DNA of 64,000 nucleotides from Branchiostoma floridae (Eukaryota > Chordata > Leptocardii > Amphioxiformes > Branchiostomatidae). Below are positions 34,701-45,467 of this stretch, piece after piece (within the stretch, counting starts at the first letter, position 1; each line of letters begins with the position of its first letter). A program made the position numbers and the translations under genes. The stretch covers positions 2,682,546 through 2,746,545 of the forward strand of contig NC_049982.1 of assembly GCF_000003815.2 (NCBI RefSeq). The letters run 5' to 3'. Below the pieces are notes generated by a model. The model ran no database searches, had not been told where the DNA came from, and saw nothing but the letters and a program-made list of their open reading frames with translations.

Positions 34701-37700
34701 AAAAACTGATATAGGTTACGCCGGAAAAAGTTGAACTAGCGTTAAGTGTATAACTATAAGATCATGTGTACCTCTATCGTAACCCTCTTGTACATTGTGC
34801 TTAAAAATTTTAAGGAACCATTGCATTTTAGATACTGTACAAGATGAGGAAATATCCTGTGTTCCGTGCGTAACTGGCCTGCCCTGTTGTCCACAGTTTT
34901 GATGTGACAGAAACTCAGTTTGGAGTGATAATGCTGTTCTTAATGAGCATGGTCCTGGGCCATGAGTTCTGGGGGATGCAGGTAGGAGAACAGACTGAGG
35001 AGGCTGGCATCCATGGGAGAACCCTTTGGTCTATCATGTGTTATGAGTATAAAGAGGATAACATAAGTAAAGAGTCAATTTTGCCCTAATTTTTGCATGC
35101 AAGATTTTCGCTTCATCAGTCAGCCTATGGATGTAAAAACATTCTGCAAAATAAGAGCAAATTTGTAATTGTCAGAAACTTGTTGTAATTTTTCAGTTCG
35201 TTATGCTAAGTGTAGACATTGTTTTTGTGATTAATTTTATGACCTTTTAAGAATAGGTGGAAACATGCCAAGTGTACTTGAACATAAACCAAAGGGTACT
35301 CCATATGTATGCCACACAGTTTTAAGAATGTAACATGTACATGTATGCACATGTAGAAGGATGGGAGACAGAAGTCACATCGAATCTACGCATATTAAAC
35401 TTTGACTCAAAATTATTTCATGATAATTACAGGTCAAGAATGGAACGGCAATTTTTGATCTAATGCAAAACTATTAATTTGACAACCAATCAACCAATTT
35501 GGACAGATTTGTGGAAACTGTGATCTCACCTCACAGAGGATGAACTGAACTAATCAACCAATACCTATCATTGCAAACTTTAAGATTGTCTCCCGTCTTC
35601 CTACGACCTGAGAACGATGATTTCTGCCTGCTCTCTTCTCACCTCTGACCTTTACCCCCCTCCCCACCCCTGTTCCCCAGCATCAATGTTACTGAAGCCC
35701 AGATTCTCATCATGGCCATACATATAGTTTCTGCCGTTTTCGGTACTTCGATCTGGTTCAACAAGGTACTCTGGGTCTTCTTTTTTTTCTATGGATTTTT
35801 TTCTTTTTTAATCCGTGGTTGATGTTGTTGCATGGTTGCATGATTTTTGTGTGATGCATGTGTAGTGTAGCCTGGGTACCATCTGGATAGAAGTTCGCTC
35901 CTAATAATTGCTTCTGCTATCCGTCTAGGGACCTGCACATTCAAACCGTTTGGTGGTTACGCCAGGTTATGAGCGAATTAAGGAATGGGTTCTTGAGCGC
36001 TTGTTCGATGACGACAGGCCATCCTGCAAGCAGACATAGGACTTGTCCGATGTTGGAAAACCTGTTCGAACGATCACTTGAAGCCATTCCTTTATTTGCT
36101 CATGTGTAGGGACCAATCAGCACCCTTGTCCAAACTTTGGACTATACCAGACGGAAACGTGCTCCAGGACCCCAGACGCAACAGCAGAGAAGTGATGTAT
36201 ATAAATTATATAGAAGTGTATAATAAATGTCAGAGCTAGAAGAAACAGTGTAATATATAGTATGAAAGGAACGCTGGAGCGAACTACTCTTCGGATGGTA
36301 CCCAGGCTATCTGTAGTGAGAGTTGTTGTGTTAGTCTATTTGGAAAGCCCCACTACATCGCTTAATGAAGACAGAATCAATGTCACACTGGAAGATTCGT
36401 GAGCATTGAGAAACATACATCTATGCCAACATCTTGCATTGGGGCTTTCCTAGTAGTGGTAGTCATGTGGTTTTTGTGTCATCATGTTAAGATTTTTATC
36501 TTAGACTTTAAAACTCGAACATAATGACGGTTGTGGTTATATTGCATCCCTTTGTTGTTAACACCAGCTCCATGAACTTGATTAAGTTTGCAGATGGCCA
36601 TGGTCGTGTTTTTGCAACATGTGTTAACAATTAACTTTGTTGATGACAGAACTAGAATACCTTCATGAAACATTTACTTACCAAATGTATTAACTCAATT
36701 CAAGTTGACTGCTTGTAGTCTTTAGTCTGTCACATGCACAAATGTAATACTATGTTGAAAAGGATTCACTCATACCTTCTTAATTACAAAGTTAACATTT
36801 TGCAGTTTGTATGTTAGCATTCGGCTGTGTGCATGTACAGTATGTGTGTATGATTATGTAACTGCCACATTTTAAAAACAGTTCAAACACATGGGTTTAA
36901 AGTGTACTTAACAATAAGCATTGTTAGCCCATTTACCTTCCGTTTGGCATTCTACCAAGAAGGTTTTTCTGCATGCACATGCCAGAGTTTGATTGCATTT
37001 TTGGACAGCGTTCATTTAAATATTTTTTTGACATTGAGACCTCTTGTTCCTTGTTGGACTGCCCCAAAAATTTAAAAGAAAAAAAAAAGAAATTTGTCCT
37101 ATATGAAACTGTGCTGGTTTCTCCCTTCCTACCACATTTATGACAATTAATGATAGAAATTCACCCCTTATCCCTCTTGCCCAACATATAGTATCCTGCA
37201 AGTAAGAATTTACTACTTAAACTTTTCTGCCTATTCTTGAATAAAACCAAATGACCCTCCCTAATCCACAAAGTTAAAACCCTGCAAATCATCACTTACT
37301 TATAAATGATTCCTATTCTAATCTATGAATTCAAAATAACAAGCTTTCTAATTAGTAATAACGATTGTATACTATAGGTTTCTGATTGGTGTATTGCTTG
37401 AAACTTCTGAATGTAGATGAAATATGACTCGAATTTACTGCAAGTAAACAATCACATTTCATGCAGACACAAATGAACAATGGATAACAAATTAAAATTC
37501 TTTTTACTACAAGTAAGGTAAAGTACTCATTACCAATCACCTGACGACTTTTCAGTGGCCGTCTGTCACCTTAGGTCAGTACGTGTATTGGCCGGTTCTA
37601 CTTCCCACTGTTGCAAGAAGTCACAGCTGCAATGCAGGGTTTTAGCCAGCACCCGTCCTTCAGTCCTTTGAAGGAATTTTGTAACTGGGGACTGAAAAAA

Positions 37701-40700
37701 ATTTGCCCATTCAGTCCTCTGTGAGCAAAATTCAACCCTCAAAATGGAGGAAATAGCATTTCAGAGGGTCTAGATTTCTAAATTTTCCTTGGGAGCATGC
37801 CCCCGGACCCTGTGCCAAATTGAGGGGACGGAAAATGATTTCTGGCTGGCTACAACCCTGCTGCAATGTAAAGATACATGTATGTTCCCAAATGTGACAG
37901 AGTTTGTCCCACTTAACTTCAAGGTAAAATCAGTCTGATAGTATACATTTGTATTGCCCTGAGAAAGTTAGCTGACGGTCACTGAAATGTTGGAAGGTGA
38001 TTATAATGTAAGTTGGCGGATGTAAATGAGTTTGTTTAGGCTTGGGTTACTTTCCCCGACCGGAGCCTGGTCAGGATGTTTAAAGAAACGAAAAATTAGA
38101 AATTTATGTGTACAAAATGTACCTAGAAATGTAACGCTAGTTCACCTTTATCCGCGGGGTAACCTATATCCGTTGCTGTCAGAAATGGGTAGTTAGGGAT
38201 ATCAAGTCGACGCACGAGAGTCTCAAACTACAATATTTTGAAGGCATTACAACTTGAAACCACCGTCCGTCCCTTAATACCATGTTAGTAAACACAACGA
38301 ATGTAGGTTACCCTGCGGATAAAGGTGAACTAGCGTTACACAATTTATACCCATGAATCTTATGTTTACATTTTCTGCATTTTCATGTCTTTTATATAAT
38401 TATTTTCCCTCCTGAAAGCTGCTCCGGCCGGGCCCCGGTTTGGAAATGTGACCTTAGCCTAACCAGTGATTTTACCCTGACTGGAAGAAACTATTCAAGG
38501 AGACCAATAAGGATTTCAGCATGTTGCTGTCTGCCCCCCTCCCGCAGGTCCCCCTGGTGGGTTTGTCTGTCCGTGTGATCGCAGTGATCTGTTCCACGTC
38601 TCTCTCCACGTGGACAGTCTGGGGGAACTTCCAGACTATCCTGAAGGGCGGAGCAGGGAAAAACGGCTCAACAGTAGCGGTGATTATATCAGAGATTTCT
38701 TTTACACTATCTACTATTAAAGTCTTGAGTGCTTATCATGTTGTTTTGATGCCTATCAGAGATATTCTAGTACAACAATGTAGGTGCTTCTGACTGTACA
38801 TTATAAGTGCTGCTTCTCGCCACTCTATATGGCCAATGCAGGTGGCACTTCTTTGTGGTGAGAACACAATCCCAAACGTGAAGAAGTTTGTATCCCCCCT
38901 CATCTCTGTTCATAACGGGTTGATTTACATACATTAACTACATACATGTATTGCTGCAAGAAGCAGCACTCTAGTCAGATTCTGAATCGCTTCATTCCAA
39001 AACCTATTTCAAAGTCAATAAGGAACAACTTCTGCAGTTCCAGTTGGAAAGCAACCATGCTAGTCTATAGAGCATCCAAGCCTACCCCTGTTTTTCAATC
39101 ATTTTCTTAATCAACTTTTACGATTTCTCCCTGTACAGGGTACGAGTGTCCTCTCGCCGGGGTTCCCGATCCTGTTCCCCATCGTCCTGGCTCTGATGAT
39201 CTACAAGAAATCCTCCATGGGCCTGTTCCAGAACCACCCCTGCCTCTATCTGCTCATGTTCGGCATGAGCATAGGAAAAATCACCAACAAACTGGTAGTA
39301 AGTACTCCCTGTCTCAGGCAAAATCACCAACAAACTGGTAGTAAGTACTGCCTTTCTCTAGCAAAATCACCAACAAACTGGTAGTAAGTACTCCCTGTCT
39401 CAGGCAAAATCACCAACAAACTGGTAGTAAGTACTGCCTGTCTCATAAGCAAAATTACCAACAAACTGGTAGTAAGTACTCCCTGTCTCAGGCAAAATCA
39501 CCAACAAACTGGTAGTAAGTACTGCCTTTCTCAGGCAAAATCACCAACAAACTGGTAGTAAGTACTGCCTTTCTCAAGCAAAATCACCAACAAACTGGTA
39601 GTAAGTACTGCCTTTCTCAAGCAAAATCACCAACAAACTGGTAGTAAGTACGTCCCTGTCTCAGGCAAAATCACCAACAAACTGGTAGTAAGTACTGCCT
39701 TTCTCAAGCAAAATCACCAACAAACTGGTAGTAAGTACTGCCTTTCTCAAGCAAAATCACCAACAAACTGGTAGTAAGTACTGCCTTTCTCAAGCAAAAT
39801 CACCAACAAACTGGTAGTAAGTACTGCCTTTCTCAAGCAAAATCACCAACAAACTGGTAGTAAGTACGTCCCTGTCTCAGGCAAAATCACCAACAAACTG
39901 GTAGTAAGTACTGCCTTTCTCAAGCAAAATCACCAACAAACTGGTAGTAAGTACTGCCTTTCTCAGGCAAAATCACCAACAAACTGGTAGTAAGTTACTA
40001 TTAAGTATTACGGGTAGAAGCGCTCAAAATCATACCTTCTCCCAACGCCTTTTTGCATAAGGTTCTTGCAAATCTAATAATGCTCCTGCCTATTGCATAA
40101 GGTTTGTGCATTTTGCATAGTGATTTGTACGATTTTCAGAAGATTTGTGCATTTTGCATTGTGATTTGTACGATTTTCAGAAGATTTGTGCATTTTGCAT
40201 AGTGATTTTTACGATTTTCAGAAGATTCGTGCGTTTTTGGATAGTGATTTGGGGGTATCACATAATTTTTCTACAAATTTCATACTGTAGGGTTCGTGCA
40301 AATGCTTTAATAGGCACCCTAGCGGATGTCTAACCTTCATAAACACAATACAAAGCTTTGTTATCACAGTCAGACATTTTCTTTAAATTTCCTTGTCCTG
40401 TTTGCAGATTGCACATATGACGAAAAGTGAGATGACGATGTTTGACTCGTCGATGATTGGCCCTGGACTGCTGTTCCTGGACCAGTACTTCAACAGTTTT
40501 ATCAACGAGTACATCGTTCTATGGATAAGTTTGGTAAGTAAATGAATAAAAATAATCACTAATTTGTGTTCCAGGTATGTTTGGTCAGTAGATAATTAGG
40601 AGTGCATCGTGTCCTAGATGTGTATTAATGTATGTATAATATTTGATGTGACAGACATACCAAACCTAGGTCGCCTTTATGCTGACACACTATGTTCTTG

Positions 40701-43538
40701 TATCTGTTTTTATTGGAACACATTGGCAAAAATCTAAAAAAAGAAAAGAAAAGAATCACTGCCTACATTTTTCCACATCAGTATTCTGTAGCATCTATTA
40801 GGCTATGCCACATTTTCTGACCACCGTTTCCTGCAGCTTCTAACCTTTAGCCTCTGACCTCTCTGCAGATATTTGTGACCTTTGACCTGGTGCAGTACTG
40901 CTGCCTGGTGTGTCTGCAGATCTGTGACCACCTGGACATCTACTGTTTCAACATCACCAGCAAACCCTCAAAAAAGGGGCTCAACAGTGGGAACGTGAGC
41001 AAGGTAGGTGTTGGGGTAGGACTTATATATGCTGGGGCAGGGCTTAGAAATGCTATAAGAAAACCTGAAAACTGGAAATACATCACTAACATGCCGCCAG
41101 GTTGCACGTGTCTGTCACCCTGAAAATTGTGTCTGAAACAGAGTTGTCTCTAGTACCTGTCCTTCCGTCCAGAACATATTCGATAGGAAAGAAAATATAC
41201 TTAGTCCGGCCCCAAAATCTGAGCTGCAATTGGCACAATATTGATGAAAATATATTTTCCTAAGGCTAAGAATGACAAATTTTAAACAGCAAATCAACAA
41301 GATGAGCTCCCAAACAATGAGTGGGACAGAATAAAGATTAAAGCTGGAGACTGGCCTGGTCTAAAGAGGTCTCCAATTGTCCCACTGTGTATAACATGTA
41401 ATGCACTGTACAAATGTACAGTGGAAGCCGCTTAATTGCACACCCAATTTGCCAGCGAATTTCGTACAATTATCCGGCGTGTGCGATTATGCGAAGTTAC
41501 CCAGTTGGACCACACCGCAACGGGATTTTGAGATTCCGTGCAATTGACCGAAGTGTGCGTTGATCCGATGTGCAATTAACTGGCTTCCACTGTATATCTA
41601 ATAGTCAGTGCATACCTGGGGGTTCTGTACTAGAGATCTCACAAAGTGATTCACACTGTTGTTCAGTGTGACAGATGTATGTAACCAGGAGGTTTAACAA
41701 AAAAAATGGCAACAAACCATGTGAAGATAATTAACAGGGCAAGATGACATTTGTAGCAGTAGTTCGGGGAAAAGTGTAGCTTGTCCCGTAGACACTGCAT
41801 GCACACGAACTTTTTACTTTTTATTTCATTTGATTACATTTCGTTTCTAAATTCTAGCTCAGGGGCTGCACTTTTTGTTCCAGTTCACCGTCATAGAGAG
41901 TTTCTTTCTGTAATTTTTCATCCTTTGTCATTTCTACAGTTAATATATTTATGCATCCTATCATGACTAAAGGAGGTCATCAGGATACAACAATGTAGTT
42001 CAAGTATTTCCCTCCATGTAAGTTGGTGTAAATGATGCTTTCTAAGTTCATCATGTATGACATGTCAACAGTCAGTTACAGCGTAAATCATAAAATTTTT
42101 CCGAAAAATACAGGCGAAGGTGTAACTTCTCTGATTCTTCCATGGTTTCTAGTCAATGTTCAGGGCTCGAAATACTTTTTCCTGCATACCTGCACTGGTG
42201 CAGGCAACATTGAAAATTACCTGCACCAGACAAATTTTACCTGCACCACTCTGAACTTAGGAATCATGAATCGTACTAAAATTGAATTGATCATGAACCA
42301 TGCATTTCTATTTTTTTCTTTCCTACTTTATCAATGCAGCTAATAACAATCCACATACACCTACATCGTAGAACATTTATGTATAAAACCCAGTACATGA
42401 CCAGTGCAGGTTAGGTGCAGGTAGACACCAGAAATACCTGCGCAGCTCCAATTGTACCTGCACTAACCTGCATATACAGGTGGTATTTCGAGCCCTGTAG
42501 TCAATGTTGAAGAGCCAAATGGTAAGCTGCCATATCAAAAACTCTACGCGTCTTTTGAGCGTGATGAACGTACACAGACTATGGGTGTCCTTACATAGAA
42601 ACTCACACAATGATGCATAAAGGGTTTTCAAACTATACATCAAAGATAACTTTCATTTATGAAGGTTACAGTAGACATCCAGGTAAAGAAATATTCAAAT
42701 ACAATTCAATCTCTGAGTCCACAATTGGATAAAAAACTGATATTTACTTCCGGACATTTCGAGTGACATCCATCACTCTTCTTCAGCATCACTACATTAT
42801 GATGATCATTCATTTTGTTGTATCTTTACTTTTACTTCTTTGGAACAAATTGCAATTGCTTTTCTGAAATAGCAGTGAAATTGAAACTAGTATAATAAAG
42901 GGACTAAACTGAATGTTCATGAATTAATGAGTTTCAAAAATTCCTTCCGACCAATCATCTCGGGGGTTTTTCAGACAGAGAAGTTTCTCGCATGGCCTAC
43001 TTCAATCCCAGCATTCCATAAGTCATACGGCAAGAGGTCAGTGTCCAGGCTCCCCTCGGTGGTACAAGGGTTAATAAGGGGAAGGGTAACACCAACTTGA
43101 TTGGAGTTGTTTGTTGGATGCTGAAGGAAATTCAGGAATAGCAGGTTGAATAGGAAATGTAGACTTTGATGCCAAAGAAGACTCATGATCCAAATTGACA
43201 TCATGTAAGCTTCCCTTTGTTGCTAGGGGTTTATGTTATGATGGATATCTCTACTGATCTCTACTGATTGAACATTATGTAACAAATAAATGTATTACTT
43301 CTCAAAATAATTTTTCGCAAAGTTCAGCTTTTTGACGGAACCTTGTCAAAGAAACATTTACTAATCAAGTTGGTGTAGCCTCAGTTACAAACTCCCTAAC
43401 GGCTCTATAACGACATGTGTTCTAATTAATGAATTAATTAATCACCACCACCATCATCATCACGGTGTTCTGTAGAACGGGGCCAGCGTGAAAAACTCCC
43501 AAAACTCAGCGACTCACGGCGACAAAAAGGCCCAATGA
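25745..43538 (+). CDS. Choline/ethanolaminephosphotransferase (CEPT1/CHPT1 family), copy A (about 410 aa)
   Basis: Exons: 25745-25858, 28122-28253, 33525-33672, 34184-34325, one of 34897-34981 or 35681-35765, 38548-38679, 39139-39297, 40408-40533, 40869-41003 and a last exon at 43476-43538 (or 44496-44582). Borders are GT-AG and frames join throughout. The enzyme transfers phosphocholine or phosphoethanolamine from the CDP-alcohol to diacylglycerol in ER/Golgi membranes. Exon 3 carries the complete CDP-alcohol phosphotransferase motif D-G-x2-A-R-x8-G-x3-D-x3-D (DGKQARR...GELFDHGCD). Other family landmarks are E-E/D-H-K-Y-S near the start, [38 protein letters not shown] and F-L-D-Q-Y-F-N. Several hydrophobic membrane segments are present. 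Length matches human CEPT1. Start chosen at the ATG before YFLEMAPTM; ATGs at 25766 and 25778 are alternatives. A sequencing gap lies in intron 1. Exons 2, 3 and 7 have multiplied edges. Confidence 0.92.
27118..27230 (-). mobile_element. Penelope-like element terminal remnant with hammerhead-like core
   Basis: Contains 'gtagttactcaagcaact' and 'atggtttt', shared with 55976-56056. On the minus strand it reads CTGACGA, a stem (AACCGC...GCAGTT, one mismatch), then GAAAC: the conserved core of hammerhead ribozymes reported in Penelope-like retroelements. Confidence 0.5.
27512..28042. other. Assembly gap (531 N)
   Basis: Run of N in intron 1 of the copy A phosphotransferase. Open frames crossing it are meaningless. 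Confidence 0.99.
28294..28470 (+). repeat. Two extra copies of the 3' edge and donor of exon 2 (copy A)
   Basis: The exon end '...ctacggctaaggaagag|gtgggactcacactgca' recurs at 28294-28317 (about 24 bp of exon) and 28397-28460 (about 64 bp of exon, with a 1-bp insertion near its end), each followed by the same gtggga donor. CA-rich tracts separate the copies. Confidence 0.85.
30157..31470. repeat. Tandem duplication of a dispersed-repeat block
   Basis: 'agaccgtcaaca..agtcgcacgg' at 30166 recurs at 30838. Similarity continues through 'gcttcg', 'tatgaatattaattagcctt', 'ttcgctgattggct' and 'taatgcctatctatacca'-like phrases. The offset is about 670 bp. It sits in intron 2 of copy A and no coding sequence was seen. 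Confidence 0.7.
31430..31955. repeat. Tandem repeat, period about 163 bp, 3 to 4 copies
   Basis: 'ccaaaagtgtccttttttgg' recurs near 31441, 31604 and 31769, with a diverged copy at 31931. Each unit also has 'aagtgttat.gaatttatat' and 'tttcagctcatt.ggtt'. It produces related open frames that are not genes. Confidence 0.85.
32650..32740. mobile_element. Deleted copy of the AACGCTAGTTCACC MITE family
   Basis: Partial similarity to 34575-34744 and 38133-38338 at both ends ('gttcatcattatcagtggg' and 'attaaggtgaactagc'). Shorter and diverged. Confidence 0.5.
32790..33110. repeat. Two-copy tandem repeat of about 180 bp
   Basis: 'ggcctt.tcttgcca.ggacat', 'gcatgca.actcataccc.gaagctttg.aacatgtacaac' and neighbouring sequence occur twice, offset about 180 bp, in intron 2 of copy A. 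Confidence 0.75.
33255..33524 (+). repeat. Six decoy copies of the 3' splice site and 5' edge of exon 3 (copy A)
   Basis: The phrase 'acag|gccccagcatgggtgtaca' that opens exon 3 (33525) appears, with small changes, near 33259, 33317, 33360, 33411, 33444 and 33477, then at the real exon. Spacing is 33 to 58 bp. Each copy keeps an AG acceptor and about 20 bp of exon. Confidence 0.85.
34575..34744. mobile_element. MITE, TAACGCTAGTTCACC family
   Basis: Starts TAACGCTAGTTCACCTTTAT and ends AACTAGCGTTA in inverted orientation, about 170 bp, with TA at both borders. Same family as 38133-38338. Confidence 0.75.
34897..34981 (+). CDS. Exon 5a of copy A (candidate mutually exclusive exon)
   Basis: 85 bp, acceptor ccacag, donor gtagga. 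It joins the upstream phase-2 end of exon 4 (ggc ta) and ends in phase 0, giving [11 protein letters not shown] then a hydrophobic stretch ending HEFWGMQ. Length, phase and position in the protein equal those of exon 5b at 35681. Including both would shift the frame, so only one can be used per transcript. The segment encodes one transmembrane helix. Confidence 0.7.
35681..35765 (+). CDS. Exon 5b of copy A (candidate mutually exclusive exon)
   Basis: 85 bp, acceptor ccccag, donor gtactc. It gives [15 protein letters not shown]... ending SIWFNK, closer to the vertebrate IIDVTEVQ form and to the single exon 5 in copy B (52970-53051). It is interchangeable with 34897-34981 by phase and length. 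Confidence 0.8.
37635..37860. mobile_element. hAT-type MITE with perfect 8-bp target duplication
   Basis: Ends CAGGGTTTTAGCCAGC and GCTGGCTACAACCCTG are inverted repeats with one mismatch. Both flanks are CTGCAATG (37627-37634 and 37861-37868). The 226-bp interior is non-coding. An 8-bp duplication and CAGGG ends fit hAT. Confidence 0.9.
38133..38338. mobile_element. MITE, TAACGCTAGTTCACC family
   Basis: Long near-exact inverted ends (TAACGCTAGTTCACCTTTAT and its complement), 206 bp, TA borders. Located in intron 5 of copy A. Confidence 0.85.
39281..40000 (+). repeat. 17-copy minisatellite of the exon 7 3' edge and its 5' splice site (copy A)
   Basis: The unit is 43-45 bp and contains coding sequence for K-I-T-N-K-L-V, the junction CTGGTA|GTAAGT, and about 15 bp of intron ('actgcctttctcaag' and variants). 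The first copy is the real exon end (39297); 16 more follow to about 39995, and all keep the strong GTAAGT donor. Two spacer variants (ctgcctttctcaag and ctccctgtctcagg) alternate, with a longer third form, so the array has internal higher-order structure. Confidence 0.95.
41419..41592. mobile_element. Tigger/pogo-like MITE with TA target site
   Basis: CAGTGGAAGCCGCTTAATTG at the left end and the complement of CAGTGGAAGCCAGTTAATTG at the right, flanked by TA on both sides. 174 bp, non-coding, in the last intron of copy A. Confidence 0.85.
42161..42497. mobile_element. MITE with 11-bp flanking direct repeat
   Basis: Ends CAGGGCTCGAAATAC and GTATTTCGAGCCCTG are exact inverted repeats. TAGTCAATGTT immediately precedes and follows. 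The interior is rich in 'acctgcac' repeats. An 11-bp duplication is longer than the 8 bp usual for hAT and nearer to Mutator-like elements. Confidence 0.8.
42660..42800 (-). mobile_element. Penelope-like element terminal fragment with hammerhead-like core
   Basis: Shares 'attcaaatacaattcaatct' and the ccggac-ttcgagtgac block with 52356-52508. On the minus strand: CTGAAGA, stem GAGTGA...TCACTC, then GAAAT, then GTCCGGAAGT. Confidence 0.6.
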
Positions 43539-43552
43539 CTACAGCATGTACC

Positions 43553-43653
43553 GTAGCCATGGTAACCCTGGGTATGTCACCGTTTCATGTAGCCGTCGTC
43601 ATGGTAACCATTAACGCGGTAACCGTTGTCATGGTAACCGTTGTTATGGTAAC
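43553..43653 (+). promoter_or_regulatory. Cluster of X-box-like motifs in the 3' UTR of copy A
   Basis: GTAGCCATGGTAAC (43553-43566) matches the RFX X-box pattern GTNRCC-N-RGYAAC. Three relatives, GTCGTCATGGTAAC, GTTGTCATGGTAAC and GTTGTTATGGTAAC, follow by 43653. It begins 15 bp after the stop codon of the 43476-43538 exon. It may equally be a simple minisatellite. Confidence 0.4.
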
Positions 43654-44495
43654 TGTTGCCGGGCGCTGTTGCTGATTGACATGTGCTGCATGCCAGACAT
43701 GTGCTGCATGCCAACTTTGCTAGCCTGCACTGCATGATTATTAATAATAATCATTAATTTCAGTATCTTCTTGCACTCAAGCATACATGTAGCTGATATA
43801 TAGTGTATGTATTATCTATGCACATTTATGATATGCACTTTTGAAAATTCATGCTTAAGATATTAGATAGTGTTGTCAGCATAATCATCTTTAAAATGTA
43901 GGACAGTTAGAAAACGGCTATTATATCTGCTATATTTGATCACTCTTGAAAGAAATCGGCTATTGCTTGCTTTGCATGTTCAACTTGTTACATTGTGTTG
44001 CAAACAGCTGCAAATATGATGCAAAATGTATCTTGGAAAAACTAACTTGGCAAGTTGGTACAGAATTACTTTTATAACACTCAGACAGGTAACATTGTAT
44101 TTGTATCAAATCCGTTTCATGCCTTTTTCTTAAACCTTAGAATACCTCAAATTTGCATTAACTGATGAAGATTCAGTAATAAGATTGACTATAAGGTGCC
44201 TTTTCTTTTCTCTTTTTAAATTTAGAACTGAACCTTCTGAAGAATGTTTATCATTTTTCTGTAATGAAATTACAAAAAAAAAAGTGGAGGGACAGTAAAT
44301 AAGTATAGTTGAAATGAGGAGAGTCAAGTTTAGAAAACATTAGATGAAGACAATATCATATATAATAGCCAACCATGATTCCAAACATCTCCCAAAGACC
44401 ACAAAAATTTCCTGAGATATGTGTCTGACCGCATCCAGACTGTGTTTATTTTGAATAAACAATAATTTGTTGTTGTTGTTGTGTTTGTTGTCTAG

Positions 44496-44582
44496 GCAAC
44501 CAGAGGTGCAGAAAATCTGACAGTCTACAGCAGACCTCGTACCCGGTCCCTGACACGGGCCAACAGGGAACAGGACCGCTGA
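44496..44582 (+). CDS. Alternative last exon of copy A
   Basis: Acceptor tctag, phase 0, 28 codons then TGA, giving a basic tail beginning ATRGAENLTVYS. It could follow exon 9 (donor at 41003) instead of the exon at 43476-43538, which gives [11 protein letters not shown]... Both are compatible in frame. An AATAAA at about 44454 lies between them and could end the shorter transcript. The family's C-terminus is variable, so homology cannot decide between them. Confidence 0.5.
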   Translation, partial: ATRGAENLTVYSRPRTRSLTRANREQDR

Positions 44583-45467
44583 TTGGTCCAACGGTTTGAA
44601 TCCACCAATAAGAGACATGAAAACATTTTGTTTGCCCAATCAAGACTGCAAGCTGCCCAGGACTTACTGTAATGAGATTATAAGAGTTGATCAGGGAAGT
44701 TGAAGGTAGATTTCATAGAGAATTTTAACAGTTTTATACATGTATGTATGGCCAACGGAATACCACAGGTTTCTGAGATTGTGATGTGTGAGATATATAT
44801 ATTATACATATTATATATATATATATTCTGTACTCGTATGTGAAAGTGAAAACGCTAAATCTAATTGACGTGAACTTTTGCAATATTTCCGGTTGCTGCT
44901 TTTTTTGGTCCATTTGCAATACACCAGTAAGCAGATATCTCTTGTAGCTAGTACATGTATTTCAGGCAAGAATGGACTGGAATGCTTTTTTTCCTGCTGT
45001 GCAGTGGTTTTAATTATGTGTACATTGAGTTGAGGCTGTTAAATTGTTATGAGAGTACTTTAAATGCATCACTCTACACTAAATGTGGGCGTTAAAGTAG
45101 ACTCTTAAGTTGCTCAGTTGGTCCAATCTCCAGACATATGTAAAAAAAATATTCAAGGCACATTGTTGTATAAATGAAGCATCAGAAAAGAATATCAATG
45201 CTGCAAAACAGACGTTAAGCACAGAGAATAGGCCTTCTGCTTGCTTGGACATTACAGTGGGACACCCTGATCAAAAATCAAAATTTAATCAACAGTTGGT
45301 AAATACATCAATGATGCCTTTAAACTCCACTCACCTTCAGGGATGAGTGGAGTGCCGTCACTCGGGGAGGTCGCGGACGTCATCAGACGGATCAGCTCTC
45401 ATTGGATGTTTCGACCCTTATCCGTAACATCCTCCTTCTGTCGGGTCCAGCAGTGGTGGCCAACCCA

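Noticed and set aside
39281-40000. CRISPR-like regular array (17 repeats, about 43 bp)
   Set aside because: There are no unique spacers. The whole unit repeats, it contains an exon end and splice site, and the host is an animal.
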